A stretch of DNA of 64,000 nt from Algoriphagus taiwanensis (GCF_036245645.1 NZ_BTPE01000004.1:62001-126000); one strand, 5' to 3'; shown: positions 42,046 to 51,029, counted from the first letter of the stretch. Notes: generated from the sequence alone by a model not told the origin. Translations and numbers: made by a program.

Positions 42046-43293
42046 TTATCTGGGAGAAAGTTGCTTTAGGATATAATTTTTTACATCCACTTTTCTTTTC
42101 AGTCCAGAAAGCTTTTTTCTCATCATCATTTCGAAGTCTGGAGTCTGTACACGGAAGTTTTCGGAGTTTTCTTGCATGGTCTGCAATTCTCCTTGATCTC
42201 TGTGCATCAAATCCTTCAAAATGGCTGTTTTGATCTGAATTTGCTCGTTTAGAGGCTTGTCGTCGAAGTCCGGGTATTTTCCATGGGCGAGTCTTTCGAG
42301 GAAGGCTTTTTCGAAAACGATATCCATGAAAAACTGGTAGGAACGTGCAGGGAGATTTGCCTCTTTTGGTTTTCTTGGGGGAAGTTTTTTCCAATCTTCC
42401 TGAATGGCTTTGGCGCGCTCAGTGATCGCTCGGCTGCTGGGCTGATGAGCCATTTTTTTCAATTCTTCTACCATTTGTTCGATTTTCCGAACCACCTCCC
42501 TTGGATGCATTTGTGGTCCTGGGTTCATCGTACGCTTGAATCTGGAGAAAATCCGATTGTTCAGCTTGGAAAATTCATCCCATAGGGGTTGTCGTCTTTC
42601 AGCAGGGACTTTACCGGCTTCTTTCCATTCTTTTTGGATTCGCTTGGAGATTTCAAAAGCCATTTTGGCATCCGGTAAGTCGTGCGCTTCTCTAGCTTGG
42701 ACTACAAGTGCCTCGTAGACTTTGATGTTTTCCTCAGCCTGAAGGGCCAAGCCCTCAAAGAAATGTCTTCTGTTTTCAAAGAAAGTCTGAACGGCCTCAT
42801 TGAACTGCGTCTCAATTTCTTCGTGGATTTCTTTGTCCACCGGCCCGGTTTTGATCCAGCGGAGCTTCAAGTCTTTGAATTTCTCTGCAGTTTCCTTCCA
42901 GTCGGTATCATTCTTCATCGCCTCAGCTTCCAAAATCAAGCCCTTCTTCACTTCCAGGTTTTTGGTTCTGTTGGCTTGAATGATCTCATTCAGGTAGGTT
43001 TCCTGCTGATTGAGCTCTTCGATTAAGGGGATAAAATCTCCTAATGCGTCTGTGGCATACAAGGAATCTCTGAGATGAATCAACTTCATCAGGAAGGAAC
43101 CTTTGTTTTGATTTTCCTGAATGTCAGCTTTGAGCTTCTCGACTTTTTCTTTGACCTGCTCAAATCTTGCCTCAAAATAACTGATAGTGGATGCCTCGTC
43201 TTCTTTCACTTCGCCGATTTCACGGTCTGGCTTTCCCAAAAATCCCTTCAAAAAGACTTTTCCGTCTTTGATATACCCGTACGGATGATCCAT
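42046..43293 (-). CDS. DUF349 helical-repeat protein
   Basis: A 415-residue, mostly alpha-helical, highly charged protein with several DUF349 repeats (about 75-residue helical units, with 'LKLRWIKTGPVDKEIHEEIE', 'IQKEWKEAGKVPAERRQPLW' and 'IQEDWKKLPPRKPKEANL' marking successive units at about 130, 205 and 290). The function in Bacteroidota is unclear. No enzyme motif or membrane segment is seen. It is divergent from ettA. Confidence 0.85.
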   Translation of the reverse strand: MDHPYGYIKDGKVFLKGFLGKPDREIGEVKEDEASTISYFEARFEQVKEKVEKLKADIQENQNKGSFLMKLIHLRDSLYATDALGDFIPLIEELNQQETYLNEIIQANRTKNLEVKKGLILEAEAMKNDTDWKETAEKFKDLKLRWIKTGPVDKEIHEEIETQFNEAVQTFFENRRHFFEGLALQAEENIKVYEALVVQAREAHDLPDAKMAFEISKRIQKEWKEAGKVPAERRQPLWDEFSKLNNRIFSRFKRTMNPGPQMHPREVVRKIEQMVEELKKMAHQPSSRAITERAKAIQEDWKKLPPRKPKEANLPARSYQFFMDIVFEKAFLERLAHGKYPDFDDKPLNEQIQIKTAILKDLMHRDQGELQTMQENSENFRVQTPDFEMMMRKKLSGLKRKVDVKNYILKQLSPR

Positions 43294-43424
43294 CTCAATT
43301 CAATAGGTTATAGGTGGTCGTTTTCAATTTTTTGCAAAATAACCAATTACCCCTCATTAATCCTAAAAGAGGGATATTTTTGCCATCTTTGCCCACTTAG
43401 ATCCAAAAAGCTGAAAAGACACCT

Positions 43425-45104
43425 ATGAGCGCAGAAAAAATCATCTTTTCCATGGCAGGGGTATCCAAAGTGTACCCGCCTCAGAAGAAAGTTCTCAAAG
43501 ATATTTACCTCTCATTTTTCTATGGAGCCAAAATCGGAGTGCTCGGACTCAACGGTTCGGGTAAATCCTCCCTTCTACGAATCATAGCCGGAATCGACAA
43601 AGATTTCCTCGGCGAGGTAGTTTGGTCTCCCGGCTATACCGTCGGAATGCTGGAGCAGGAACCTAAGCTTGACCCAACCAAAACCGTCAAAGAAGTAGTG
43701 GAAGAAGCTGTGGCTGACACGGTCAACCTGCTGAAGGAATTTGAAGAAATCAACGAAAAATTCATGGATCCGGCACTGATGGACGATCCGGATGCGATGA
43801 ACAAGCTGATCGAGCGTCAGGGTGAAGTCCAGGAAAAACTGGACGCAGCCAATGCTTGGGAACTGGACGTGATGCTGGACAAAGCGATGGATGCTTTGAG
43901 ACTTCCCCCATCTGATGCCAATGTGGCTAATCTTTCCGGAGGGGAAAAGCGTAGGGTAGCCCTTTGCCGTCTTCTGCTTATGGAGCCGGATGTGCTTCTT
44001 CTTGACGAACCTACCAACCACTTGGATGCGGAATCCGTCCACTGGCTTGAGCAGCACTTGCAGAATTATAAGGGTACGGTCATTGCCGTGACTCACGACC
44101 GATACTTTTTGGATAATGTAGCCGGTTGGATTTTGGAGCTGGATCGGGGAGAAGGAATTCCTTGGAAAGGAAATTATTCTTCTTGGCTGGAGCAAAAGCA
44201 AAATCGACTAAAGCAGGAAGAAAAAATCGAATCCAAGCGTCAGAAGACCTTGGAGCGGGAATTGGAATGGATTCGAATGTCGCCCAAAGCACGACAGTCC
44301 AAAGGCAAGGCCCGTCTAAATGCTTATGATAAGTTGGTCGGAGAAGAAGCAAAAGAGAAAGAAGCGAAGTTGGAACTCTTCATTCCCCCGGGACCAAGAT
44401 TGGGTGCCAAAGTCATTGAGGCAAATAATGTTTCCAAGGCTTATGGGGATAAGTTATTGTTTGAAAACTTAAGTTTTGCTTTGCCACAGGGCGGGATCGT
44501 AGGAATCATCGGGCCGAATGGTGCAGGTAAAACTACCTTATTCAAACTGATTACCGGGCAGGAAAAACCGGATTCAGGCAATTTTGAGGTAGGAGAGACT
44601 GTGAAACTGGCTTATGTGGATCAAGAGCATGACTCCTTGGATCCAAATAAATCGGTATACCAGATTATTTCCGACGGGAACGAACTGATGAAGCTGGGTA
44701 ACAAGGAAGTGAACTCCCGAGCTTATGTTTCTAAGTTCAACTTTGCCGGAGCGGATCAGGAAAAGAAAGTTGGGGTACTTTCCGGAGGGGAGCGGAACCG
44801 GGTTCACTTGGCCATGATGCTGAAAGAGGGCGGCAACTTGCTGCTTTTGGACGAACCGACCAACGACTTGGATGTAAACACGCTACGAGCTTTGGAAGAA
44901 GCTTTGGAAAACTTCGGTGGCTGTGCGGTGATCATTTCCCACGACCGTTGGTTCCTCGATCGAATTTGTACGCATATTCTGGCTTTCGAAGGAGATTCTC
45001 AGGTGTATTGGTTTGAAGGCAACTTCTCCGATTACGAGGAAAACAAGAAGAAGCGAATGGGTGATGTGACGCCGAAGCGAATTCGGTATAAAAATCTGAA
45101 GTAA
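43425..45104 (+). CDS. ettA: Energy-dependent translational throttle protein EttA (ABC-F)
   Basis: A 559-residue ABC-F protein with two ATPase domains and no membrane part. Domain 1 has Walker A 'LNGSGKSSL' and signature 'LSGGEKRRVAL'; domain 2 has 'PNGAGKTTL' and 'LSGGERNRVHL'. The two are joined by the charged P-site tRNA-interaction motif helices (about 250-310). The first domain carries the arm insertion typical of EttA. It binds the ribosomal E site and gates entry into elongation according to energy state. Its stop codon overlaps a hairpin. Confidence 0.93.
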   Translation: MSAEKIIFSMAGVSKVYPPQKKVLKDIYLSFFYGAKIGVLGLNGSGKSSLLRIIAGIDKDFLGEVVWSPGYTVGMLEQEPKLDPTKTVKEVVEEAVADTVNLLKEFEEINEKFMDPALMDDPDAMNKLIERQGEVQEKLDAANAWELDVMLDKAMDALRLPPSDANVANLSGGEKRRVALCRLLLMEPDVLLLDEPTNHLDAESVHWLEQHLQNYKGTVIAVTHDRYFLDNVAGWILELDRGEGIPWKGNYSSWLEQKQNRLKQEEKIESKRQKTLERELEWIRMSPKARQSKGKARLNAYDKLVGEEAKEKEAKLELFIPPGPRLGAKVIEANNVSKAYGDKLLFENLSFALPQGGIVGIIGPNGAGKTTLFKLITGQEKPDSGNFEVGETVKLAYVDQEHDSLDPNKSVYQIISDGNELMKLGNKEVNSRAYVSKFNFAGADQEKKVGVLSGGERNRVHLAMMLKEGGNLLLLDEPTNDLDVNTLRALEEALENFGGCAVIISHDRWFLDRICTHILAFEGDSQVYWFEGNFSDYEENKKKRMGDVTPKRIRYKNLK

Positions 45105-45166
45105 CCTTTGAGGTCTCTCAGATCTCGAAGGTTTGTGCCAATAAAGTAGGCAGTCTCAGTAGGCAG
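45103..45166. repeat. ettA 3' hairpin and solo TAGGCAGTC repeat
   Basis: A 14-bp stem with two G-U-type pairs (AACCTTTGAGGTCT at 45103-45116 against AGATCTCGAAGGTT at 45120-45133, loop CTC) begins within the ettA stop codon. A solo copy of TAGGCAGTCTCAGTAGGCAG follows at 45147-45166, the same repeat that bounds the four-helix-bundle gene at 51.0-51.5 kb. A 'TCAGCCTGACGGAGTCGAAG' motif, akin to the 7.8-kb element, comes next. Confidence 0.75.
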
Positions 45167-45227
45167 ATGGTCAGCCTGACGGAGTCGAAGGCTTTATTGC
45201 AGAAGTTTATAATAAGAAGTCTGAAAA

Positions 45228-45267
45228 TAGCCCCCTGGAGAAGAAATTCTCGAGGGGTTGTTTTTTG
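45228..45267 (+). terminator. Rho-independent terminator downstream of ettA
   Basis: CCCCCTGGAGAA-gaaa-TTCTCGAGGGG with one mismatch-like pair, followed by TTGTTTTTTGG. It lies about 125 nt after ettA, beyond the repeat cluster. Confidence 0.75.
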
Positions 45268-45309
45268 GATTAAATTTTATTTTTTTAGGTCTTAAACCAT
45301 TTTTGACCA

Positions 45310-45507
45310 ATGAGTAGCAGGAGGTTTTATTTTCATTTGGGAATCATTTTTGTCGCCTTTTTGATTGGAAGCCTTTCTTTATGGCATAGTGGGATTTGGT
45401 CGAATGGAGAAAGTAAAGTGCCCAATTTCACAGCAATAGCTATGGTCCTATTGATAATTGGGCAGGGAGGTATGCTTTTGACTGGACTTAAAAAAAATAG
45501 GAGCTAG
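45310..45507 (+). CDS. Small two-helix membrane protein, paralogue 1
   Basis: A 65-residue protein with two transmembrane helices (about 8-24 and 42-58) joined by a polar turn containing Trp, Gly and Pro ('WHSGIWSNGESKVPNF'). I recognise no family. Its layout closely matches the next gene 9 nt downstream, so the two look like tandem paralogues. Codon use appears normal. It begins a four-gene + strand run of small membrane or exported proteins. Confidence 0.65.
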   Translation: MSSRRFYFHLGIIFVAFLIGSLSLWHSGIWSNGESKVPNFTAIAMVLLIIGQGGMLLTGLKKNRS

Positions 45508-45516
45508 GTTAATAGC

Positions 45517-45738
45517 ATGGAAAGGAAGGATAAAAGTCTTTTAATCGCATACACTGTTCTTTTCACAACTTCGCTATTAATTGGGGGATTTTCATGGTGG
45601 TACAAGGGACTTGTGCCTGAGGGAAAAAATTATCCGAATCCCGTGGTTATTTCTATGTTTTTACAATCGGTATGGCTTGGAGCAGGTATAATTATTCAAG
45701 GTAAAAAGCTTCGGGATACCAGTATTAGAAAAAATTAA
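45517..45738 (+). CDS. Small two-helix membrane protein, paralogue 2
   Basis: A 73-residue protein with two transmembrane helices (about 8-26 and 44-60). It shares the pattern of the previous gene: 'IGG/IGS' at the end of helix 1, a Trp-containing turn ending in 'Pro-Asn', and a second helix followed by 'GKK/LKK'. No known family recognised. It is 3 nt before the next gene, which implies one operon. Confidence 0.65.
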   Translation: MERKDKSLLIAYTVLFTTSLLIGGFSWWYKGLVPEGKNYPNPVVISMFLQSVWLGAGIIIQGKKLRDTSIRKN

Positions 45739-45741
45739 GCC

Positions 45742-46146
45742 ATGAAAACGCTACTTCTCCTGATTTTATTTTCTCTTTTATTTCTTCAAAAAGCCGAACG
45801 AGACCCGCGATTGATTGGGAAATGGACGATGCTTTTCTCAAAAGATGCAAATGGAGAAATAGTCAAAGATGAGTTTTATGGAAAGAACTATGTCGAAACC
45901 TTCACCAAGGATGGAAAATGGATCATTGATCCCCAGTTCTTGAGAGATGATGCCAAAAGACTCGGGGTAAATGCTCCTATTGATTATTCTGCGATTCCTA
46001 CGTTCCAATGGAAAACTATCGACAATCAAATCCTGGAAATGAATACCAGTGAAGGAAGTCGCCAAAACCGATATGGATTCTTAGGGGATACCCTTATTTT
46101 CGGCTATTCTAATGGTCAAACGAGATATTTGCTAAAGCGAAAATGA
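45742..46146 (+). CDS. Exported lipocalin-like hypothetical protein
   Basis: A 134-residue protein with a signal peptide (about 1-17). The mature part starts 'RDPRLIGKWTMLFSKDANGE', which resembles the Gly-x-Trp start of lipocalin-like and fatty-acid-binding folds. Predicted beta strands follow ('NYVETFTKDGKWII', 'IDNQILEMNTSE', 'GDTLIFGYSNGQTRYLL'). The ligand is unknown. Its TGA overlaps the ATG of the next small gene (ATGA). Confidence 0.65.
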   Translation: MKTLLLLILFSLLFLQKAERDPRLIGKWTMLFSKDANGEIVKDEFYGKNYVETFTKDGKWIIDPQFLRDDAKRLGVNAPIDYSAIPTFQWKTIDNQILEMNTSEGSRQNRYGFLGDTLIFGYSNGQTRYLLKRK

Positions 46147-46322
46147 GTAAGAAAATCATCGATCGGCTCTACGGCCTTCCTTTTGTCCTGATCATTCTGA
46201 TATTGCTAATTAAGTATTTGGACATTTTCCCAATTCCCAATTGGGTCTTAGGTCTTGTGATAGCCTGGGGAGCAATTGCTTTTTTTGTTGAGGGGATGAG
46301 GCAGCGGAAAAAGAAGTCTTAA
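46143..46322 (+). CDS. Very small membrane protein (59 residues)
   Basis: A 59-residue protein, Met-Ser-Lys-Lys-Ile-Ile at the start, with two hydrophobic helices ('LPFVLIILILLIKYL' and 'WVLGLVIAWGAIAFFV') and a basic tail ending in Arg-Gln-Arg and a Lys cluster. Its ATG overlaps the stop of the preceding gene (ATGA), which supports translation by coupling. Its TAA shares the bases TTAA with the stop of the convergent ATPase gene. No family recognised. Confidence 0.6.
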   Translation: MSKKIIDRLYGLPFVLIILILLIKYLDIFPIPNWVLGLVIAWGAIAFFVEGMRQRKKKS

Positions 46323-47533
46323 TCTACGCCAAAGAAATCTTTCGACGGCTGCATCATCCATTTCCACACAGGCATCACCATTATCCCATCCAATAGATCC
46401 TCCTGATTCCAAGTTAGCAAAATACCTTTGTGAGCCTGAGTCTCTTCTAAGGCTGCTTTCAAGCCTTTCAATTCTCGTTGGAGATTGTCCGAGTTCAAGC
46501 TCCAGCACACCTGTATTGCCCCGATGATTTCCTCATTCCATTTTACTACAAAATCGCACTCCGAATCTTTGTTTTGGAAATACTGGATTTCTTTGAAGGA
46601 TCTGCGGAGATGCAGGTAAACATAATTTTCCAGCTTTCTTCCCAAATCCTTGCTGAACGAGAGGGAATTGGCTGAGGCCAAAGCCGGGTCCACGCAGAAG
46701 GCTTTTTTGGGGTTGGCCAGCTGTTTGCGTATCGAGGGAGAATACATGGGGATGAGATCAAACAGGTAGCTTTCCTCGAGATAATCACAATAGTCGATCA
46801 CAGTACGAACGGATTTGATTTCCAACAAACTACCCATTCGGGAATAGCTGAACGGCTTACCTACATTAGAGCATAGGAATACACCCAAGCGAATAAGGGC
46901 TGTCTCGTTGCTGATGTTTCTTCGGACAGCCACATCACGGGTAAGGATGTCACGAAACAAGGTCCTCAAGTAATCTTGATCCTGATTTTGCAAATACTCC
47001 GGAAAGCCTCCGGCAAGAAAATAGCTTTCGAAGCTCTCTTCTCCAGGAGAGAGCTTTTTGAAAAGCAAAAACTCAGCATAGCTGAAAGGGAATAGTTCGA
47101 TCTGCTTGTATCGTCCCGTCAGGCGAGTACCTAGTTCTCGGCTTAGCATGCTGGCATTGGAACCGGTGATGTAGAGCTTTTGGCCTTTTTCGTGAAGTGA
47201 TCTGGCAAAGATCTCCCATCCAGCCACACTTTGGACTTCATCTAGAAGGATGGAGCTTTTGCCCAGTTGATCTCTTAGTTGTTCCAATTTGGGGAAATCA
47301 GCGGCCTCAAAATCCACCAATCGGGGGTCTTCAAAGTTTAGATAAAGTCCCGGTGCATCCGAGGGAAGACTTTTACGGATCAGAATACTTTTTCCGCAGC
47401 GTCGTACTCCGCTGACTACAAGTATTTGATTGCTTTCCAAAGGGATAGACTCCTCCCTTGAGATGAGCTGTTTTTGGAGAAAATTCTGGTTTTGCTCCTC
47501 GATCACTTGGGCTAATAGCTCTATTTGTATCAT
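46319..47533 (-). CDS. AAA-family ATPase with DUF4143 domain
   Basis: A 404-residue protein with an N-terminal AAA_14 ATPase (Walker A 'SGVRRCGKSIL' about 41-51, Walker B 'SSILLDEVQSV') and a C-terminal DUF4143 domain (about 205-400) containing a PD-(D/E)xK-like core 'SECDFVVKWNEEIIGAIQV'. Such proteins are abundant and patchily distributed in Bacteroidota. Their role is unresolved, though a nuclease-like or defence function has been suggested by fold. It is preceded by a 58-bp perfect palindrome that ends 26 nt before its start codon. Confidence 0.88.
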   Translation of the reverse strand: MIQIELLAQVIEEQNQNFLQKQLISREESIPLESNQILVVSGVRRCGKSILIRKSLPSDAPGLYLNFEDPRLVDFEAADFPKLEQLRDQLGKSSILLDEVQSVAGWEIFARSLHEKGQKLYITGSNASMLSRELGTRLTGRYKQIELFPFSYAEFLLFKKLSPGEESFESYFLAGGFPEYLQNQDQDYLRTLFRDILTRDVAVRRNISNETALIRLGVFLCSNVGKPFSYSRMGSLLEIKSVRTVIDYCDYLEESYLFDLIPMYSPSIRKQLANPKKAFCVDPALASANSLSFSKDLGRKLENYVYLHLRRSFKEIQYFQNKDSECDFVVKWNEEIIGAIQVCWSLNSDNLQRELKGLKAALEETQAHKGILLTWNQEDLLDGIMVMPVWKWMMQPSKDFFGVD

Positions 47534-47558
47534 TTAAGTTACTGTAAATCAATACAAA

Positions 47559-47616
47559 TATAAAAGCTTGTATTACAAATACAAGATATCTTGTATTTGT
47601 AATACAAGCTTTTATA
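47559..47616. promoter_or_regulatory. 58-bp perfect palindrome upstream of the DUF4143 ATPase
   Basis: The two 29-bp arms meet at GATATC with no spacer. Each arm contains the smaller inverted repeat CTTGTATT-ACA-AATACAAG, so the site is two such dyads placed back to back. The sequence is AT-rich. It lies between the ATPase start codon and a divergent-free AT-rich gap. It could be a double operator, a cruciform, or a stable hairpin in the leader RNA. Confidence 0.85.
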
Positions 47617-47718
47617 AGATCAGCCTATTTTTTGACCAAATGGGAAAGGAATGGAAAAATATAATCAGTTAAATGGGTATTCTATTTTAGATGGTTCAAA
47701 CTGAGATCTGGGTGCTGA

Positions 47719-48162
47719 TCAATCCTTACATTGAGTTAAATCATATTTTAATTTCTGCATTTTCCAACTTTGATCATCATTCTTAAATCTTACATCTAAA
47801 TCACCAGATTTCTTAATAATGGAGTCTCCCTGACTTATATTTTCCCAAAGTATGCTTCGACCATTTTTCCCAATGTTGAGATCAAGTGTAAGATTCAAGG
47901 AGATGGTTTCCCCATTATCATCCATAATTTTTAACCCGTGATAATTCCGGTCCCAACTTCTGAGAAATTTTTCAGTTACCACACCATTTAATTGAATTGA
48001 TTGGATTTCCAAAACATGTTCACAATAGTTGAAGCTTTTACCAAAGATAAATAATCCTAAAAGTGAGCCGAAGATTATCGTTCCAGTTACCTCAAGTACA
48101 CTCGTCACTCGGTTTAATTTTCGCTGTTCATTTCCTTGGAAAATTTCTGGAAGTCTCTTCAT
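47719..48162 (-). CDS. Hypothetical membrane-anchored protein
   Basis: A 147-residue protein with one transmembrane helix (about 22-42, 'VTGTIIFGSLLGLFIFGKS') and an outward part of likely beta structure ('EIQSIQLNGVVTEKFL', 'GETISLNLTLDLNIG'). No family recognised. Base composition is visibly more AT-rich than the flanking core genes, as is the spacer before the ATPase, which hints at acquired DNA. Confidence 0.6.
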   Translation of the reverse strand: MKRLPEIFQGNEQRKLNRVTSVLEVTGTIIFGSLLGLFIFGKSFNYCEHVLEIQSIQLNGVVTEKFLRSWDRNYHGLKIMDDNGETISLNLTLDLNIGKNGRSILWENISQGDSIIKKSGDLDVRFKNDDQSWKMQKLKYDLTQCKD

Positions 48163-48228
48163 AGCATTGCTAAATATTGATTTTAAGGCTATTTAAAAAG
48201 ATTTTCCCTCAGTGGAAGATGATTATAA

Positions 48229-49488
48229 CTATTTCCTCCTCAATTCCAGCACGGTAATCTCCGGCCAAATCCCCACTCTTCCGGGAAAGGCTAAAAACCC
48301 AAAACCTCGGTTGACATGGAGGTAGCGACCCAATTCTTCGTAAAGGCCGGCCCATTTTGAATAGCGAAGGGAAGCGGGACTCCATTTGATCCAACCCGGA
48401 ATCTCGATTCCAAATTGCATCCCGTGGGTATGTCCACTCAGCGTGAGGTGGATGAATTGGCTGAAGTTTTTGACCACCTCGTCAAAGTGGGAGGGATCGT
48501 GACTCATCAGGATTTTGAAGCTTTTCTCTTTCAGATTGGCGGTTGCTTTGTTTAGGTCCCCATATTGAGCAAAGCCTTTCCCCCAGTTTTCCACCCCGAT
48601 CAAATCGATGCTCCCATTTCCTCTTTGGAGTTGAAGGTTTTCATTGCGAAGCAGTTTGAAGCCGAGTTCTTCGTGAATCTGAAAGAGTCGCTGAAGATTT
48701 TGGACCTTGGCTTCTCTGCTCGGCCATGCCATGTAATCTCCATAATCATGATTTCCCAAGATAGAATACTTACCCATGGGAGCCTTGAGTTTTTGAAAAG
48801 TCTCGATCCATGGTTCCATTTCTCCCGAGTGGTTATTGACCAAATCACCGGTGAAAAGGATAATATCAGACTCTTGCTGATTGATCAAGTCTACCCCATA
48901 CTCCAACTTTTTCTTGTTGTCAAAGCTTCCGGAGTGAATATCCGAAATCTGGGTGATGGTAAAGCCATCAAATTCCTCAGGCAGATCGTCGAATTCCAAG
49001 GTATGCTTCATCACCCGATATCGATATTTTCCGATCAAAACTCCATGCAGAATTCCCACAAAAGGAATAGCTGCAAGGGCCAAAGCTGCCTGACTGACGA
49101 ATTTTCTGCGGTCAGGCAGAAAATCACCCTCTTTATTTCCTGTCAGAGACTGGTAAGTTCCTGTAAAAAAACGGGTTATGTCTTCTCCAAAAAGGAAGGT
49201 CAAAATGATCAGTTTCGGAATTAGAGATAGAATCAGCAAAGAAACCATCCTTCCAAAATTGGGATTCATCGCTTCCCTATTGAATGTCAAAAAGCCATAG
49301 GCAATGAATAGGTAAACAAAAAGGGAAAAGACCCAATAGCCGATTTTCACCCAAAACTGCGTGGGAAAGAGGGTTTTGAAAGCCTGATAAGCATACCAAT
49401 CAATCAGGCCGATAAATAAGATGAAGAGGAGGATTCGAAGGATAATGGCAAGCACTGGGTTTAGTTTTTTTAGATTATAGTAACTCAA
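48229..49488 (-). CDS. Membrane metallophosphoesterase
   Basis: A 419-residue protein with four or five N-terminal transmembrane helices (about 10-160) and a calcineurin-like phosphoesterase domain (about 165-419). All metal motifs are visible: 'QISDIHSG', 'FTGDLVNN', 'ILGNHDYGDY', 'LMSHDPSHF' and 'LSGHTHGMQFG'. Similar proteins act on membrane lipids or nucleotides (YkuE-like); the substrate is not known. It is likely inner-membrane with the active site on one face. It stands alone. Confidence 0.9.
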   Translation of the reverse strand: MSYYNLKKLNPVLAIILRILLFILFIGLIDWYAYQAFKTLFPTQFWVKIGYWVFSLFVYLFIAYGFLTFNREAMNPNFGRMVSLLILSLIPKLIILTFLFGEDITRFFTGTYQSLTGNKEGDFLPDRRKFVSQAALALAAIPFVGILHGVLIGKYRYRVMKHTLEFDDLPEEFDGFTITQISDIHSGSFDNKKKLEYGVDLINQQESDIILFTGDLVNNHSGEMEPWIETFQKLKAPMGKYSILGNHDYGDYMAWPSREAKVQNLQRLFQIHEELGFKLLRNENLQLQRGNGSIDLIGVENWGKGFAQYGDLNKATANLKEKSFKILMSHDPSHFDEVVKNFSQFIHLTLSGHTHGMQFGIEIPGWIKWSPASLRYSKWAGLYEELGRYLHVNRGFGFLAFPGRVGIWPEITVLELRRK

Positions 49489-49724
49489 GCTGAACTGAGT
49501 TGGTTCTGTGATTTTTGAGTAACGAAATACCTCAACGAGTCAAAAGTCATCAGGTTGGGATTCTTACGTTAAATGTTCTGCGAAGAGCTCAAGTGAGAAA
49601 ACTCTAGATTATTAATCGGGCCTTTCCTATTTCTTCATTTTGCTTTTTGGAGGTTTTCTGAGATTTCCATCGGCTTTTCCCTTTCTTTGTGCCGGAATTT
49701 TTGTCCAAACCAGCCTATTGAATC

Positions 49725-51029
49725 ATGAGACAGCTACTCCTTAGACCCGGAGCAGAAGAACTTTCTTACGAAATCCGAGGAATCGTCAAAAAAGCCCGAC
49801 AAATTGAGGCTTTGGGTTTTCCTATCACTTGGGAAAACATCGGAGACCCTATCCAAAAAAGCAATCATGTGCCAGATTGGATGAAGGCGATCATAGCAGA
49901 CCTTCTGAAGGAAGATAAAACCTATGGCTATGCCGATTCCAAGGGAGTGTTGGAAACCCGGAAGTTTTTGGCTACACTCAACAATGAAAAAGGAGGAACT
50001 CAGATTACCGCTGAGGACATTTTGTTTTTCAATGGTTTGGGAGATGCGATTGCCAAATTATATCAATTCTTGGTTCCAACGGCCCGAATCATAGGTCCTT
50101 CCCCGGCTTACTCTACCCATAGCTCGGCTGAGGCTGCCCATGCCAATACGGCCCCGATTACCTACAGACTCGATCCGGATAATCAGTGGCTACCGGATAT
50201 GGAAGACCTGTATCTCAAGGTCAAATACAATCCTTCGATTGTCGGCATCTTGATCATCAATCCTGACAATCCCACTGGGATGGTGTATCCCAAGGAAGTC
50301 TTGGAAGGTTTTGTGAAAATCGCAGATGAATTTAATCTTCTCTTGATAGCGGATGAGATCTATCAAAACATCACCTACAACGGGATTGAAGCGGTGGCTT
50401 TGGCAGAAGTTATTGGTAACCGTCCTGCAATTTCTTTAAAGGGTATTTCTAAAGAATTCCCTTGGCCCGGGGCTCGTTGCGGTTGGATGGAATTTTACAA
50501 TCGTGAGGCTTCGAAAGAGTTCTCGAAACTTTGCCAGACCTTGGAAAATGCCAAAATGATAGAGGTTTGCTCGACTATTTTACCCCAATTGGCAATTCCA
50601 CGAATCATGAGCCATCCGGAGTATCATTCGTATAGGGAGCATGCTAATGCGCAAATTGGAAAACGGAGTGACTGGATGCGGGAAATTTTGGGTGATATCA
50701 ATGGCATCAAGTTTAATCCAACTCAAGGGGCATTTTACAACACCATCGTATTTGATGAGAGACTGCTGTCACCAAACCAATCTCTTCCGGTGGAGGATGA
50801 GCGATTGCAAAAGTTATTGGATTCATGGCTCGAAGATCAGGAAATGCCTCTGGATAAACGATTTGTATATTATTTACTTGCCTCAGAGCGAATTTGCGTA
50901 GTTCCAATTTCATCGTTTTGTTCGGACCTCAGAGGTTTTCGTGTGACTCTGCTTGAGGAAAAGGAGGAGGTGTTCAAGGATACATTTGAAAGATTGGGAG
51001 GGGCTATTCGTAGGTATTTGAATTCTTAA
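49725..51029 (+). CDS. Pyridoxal-phosphate-dependent aminotransferase (class I/II)
   Basis: A 434-residue fold-type I enzyme. The PLP lysine is Lys243 in 'LKGISKEFPWPG', with 'NPDNPTG' (179-185), Asp210 and Tyr213 in 'IADEIYQN', and Arg251 and an end-domain Arg for the substrate carboxylate. It resembles aspartate/alanine-type aminotransferases, but substrate cannot be read off. The 236-nt gap upstream shows no clear regulatory site. Confidence 0.92.
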   Translation: MRQLLLRPGAEELSYEIRGIVKKARQIEALGFPITWENIGDPIQKSNHVPDWMKAIIADLLKEDKTYGYADSKGVLETRKFLATLNNEKGGTQITAEDILFFNGLGDAIAKLYQFLVPTARIIGPSPAYSTHSSAEAAHANTAPITYRLDPDNQWLPDMEDLYLKVKYNPSIVGILIINPDNPTGMVYPKEVLEGFVKIADEFNLLLIADEIYQNITYNGIEAVALAEVIGNRPAISLKGISKEFPWPGARCGWMEFYNREASKEFSKLCQTLENAKMIEVCSTILPQLAIPRIMSHPEYHSYREHANAQIGKRSDWMREILGDINGIKFNPTQGAFYNTIVFDERLLSPNQSLPVEDERLQKLLDSWLEDQEMPLDKRFVYYLLASERICVVPISSFCSDLRGFRVTLLEEKEEVFKDTFERLGGAIRRYLNS

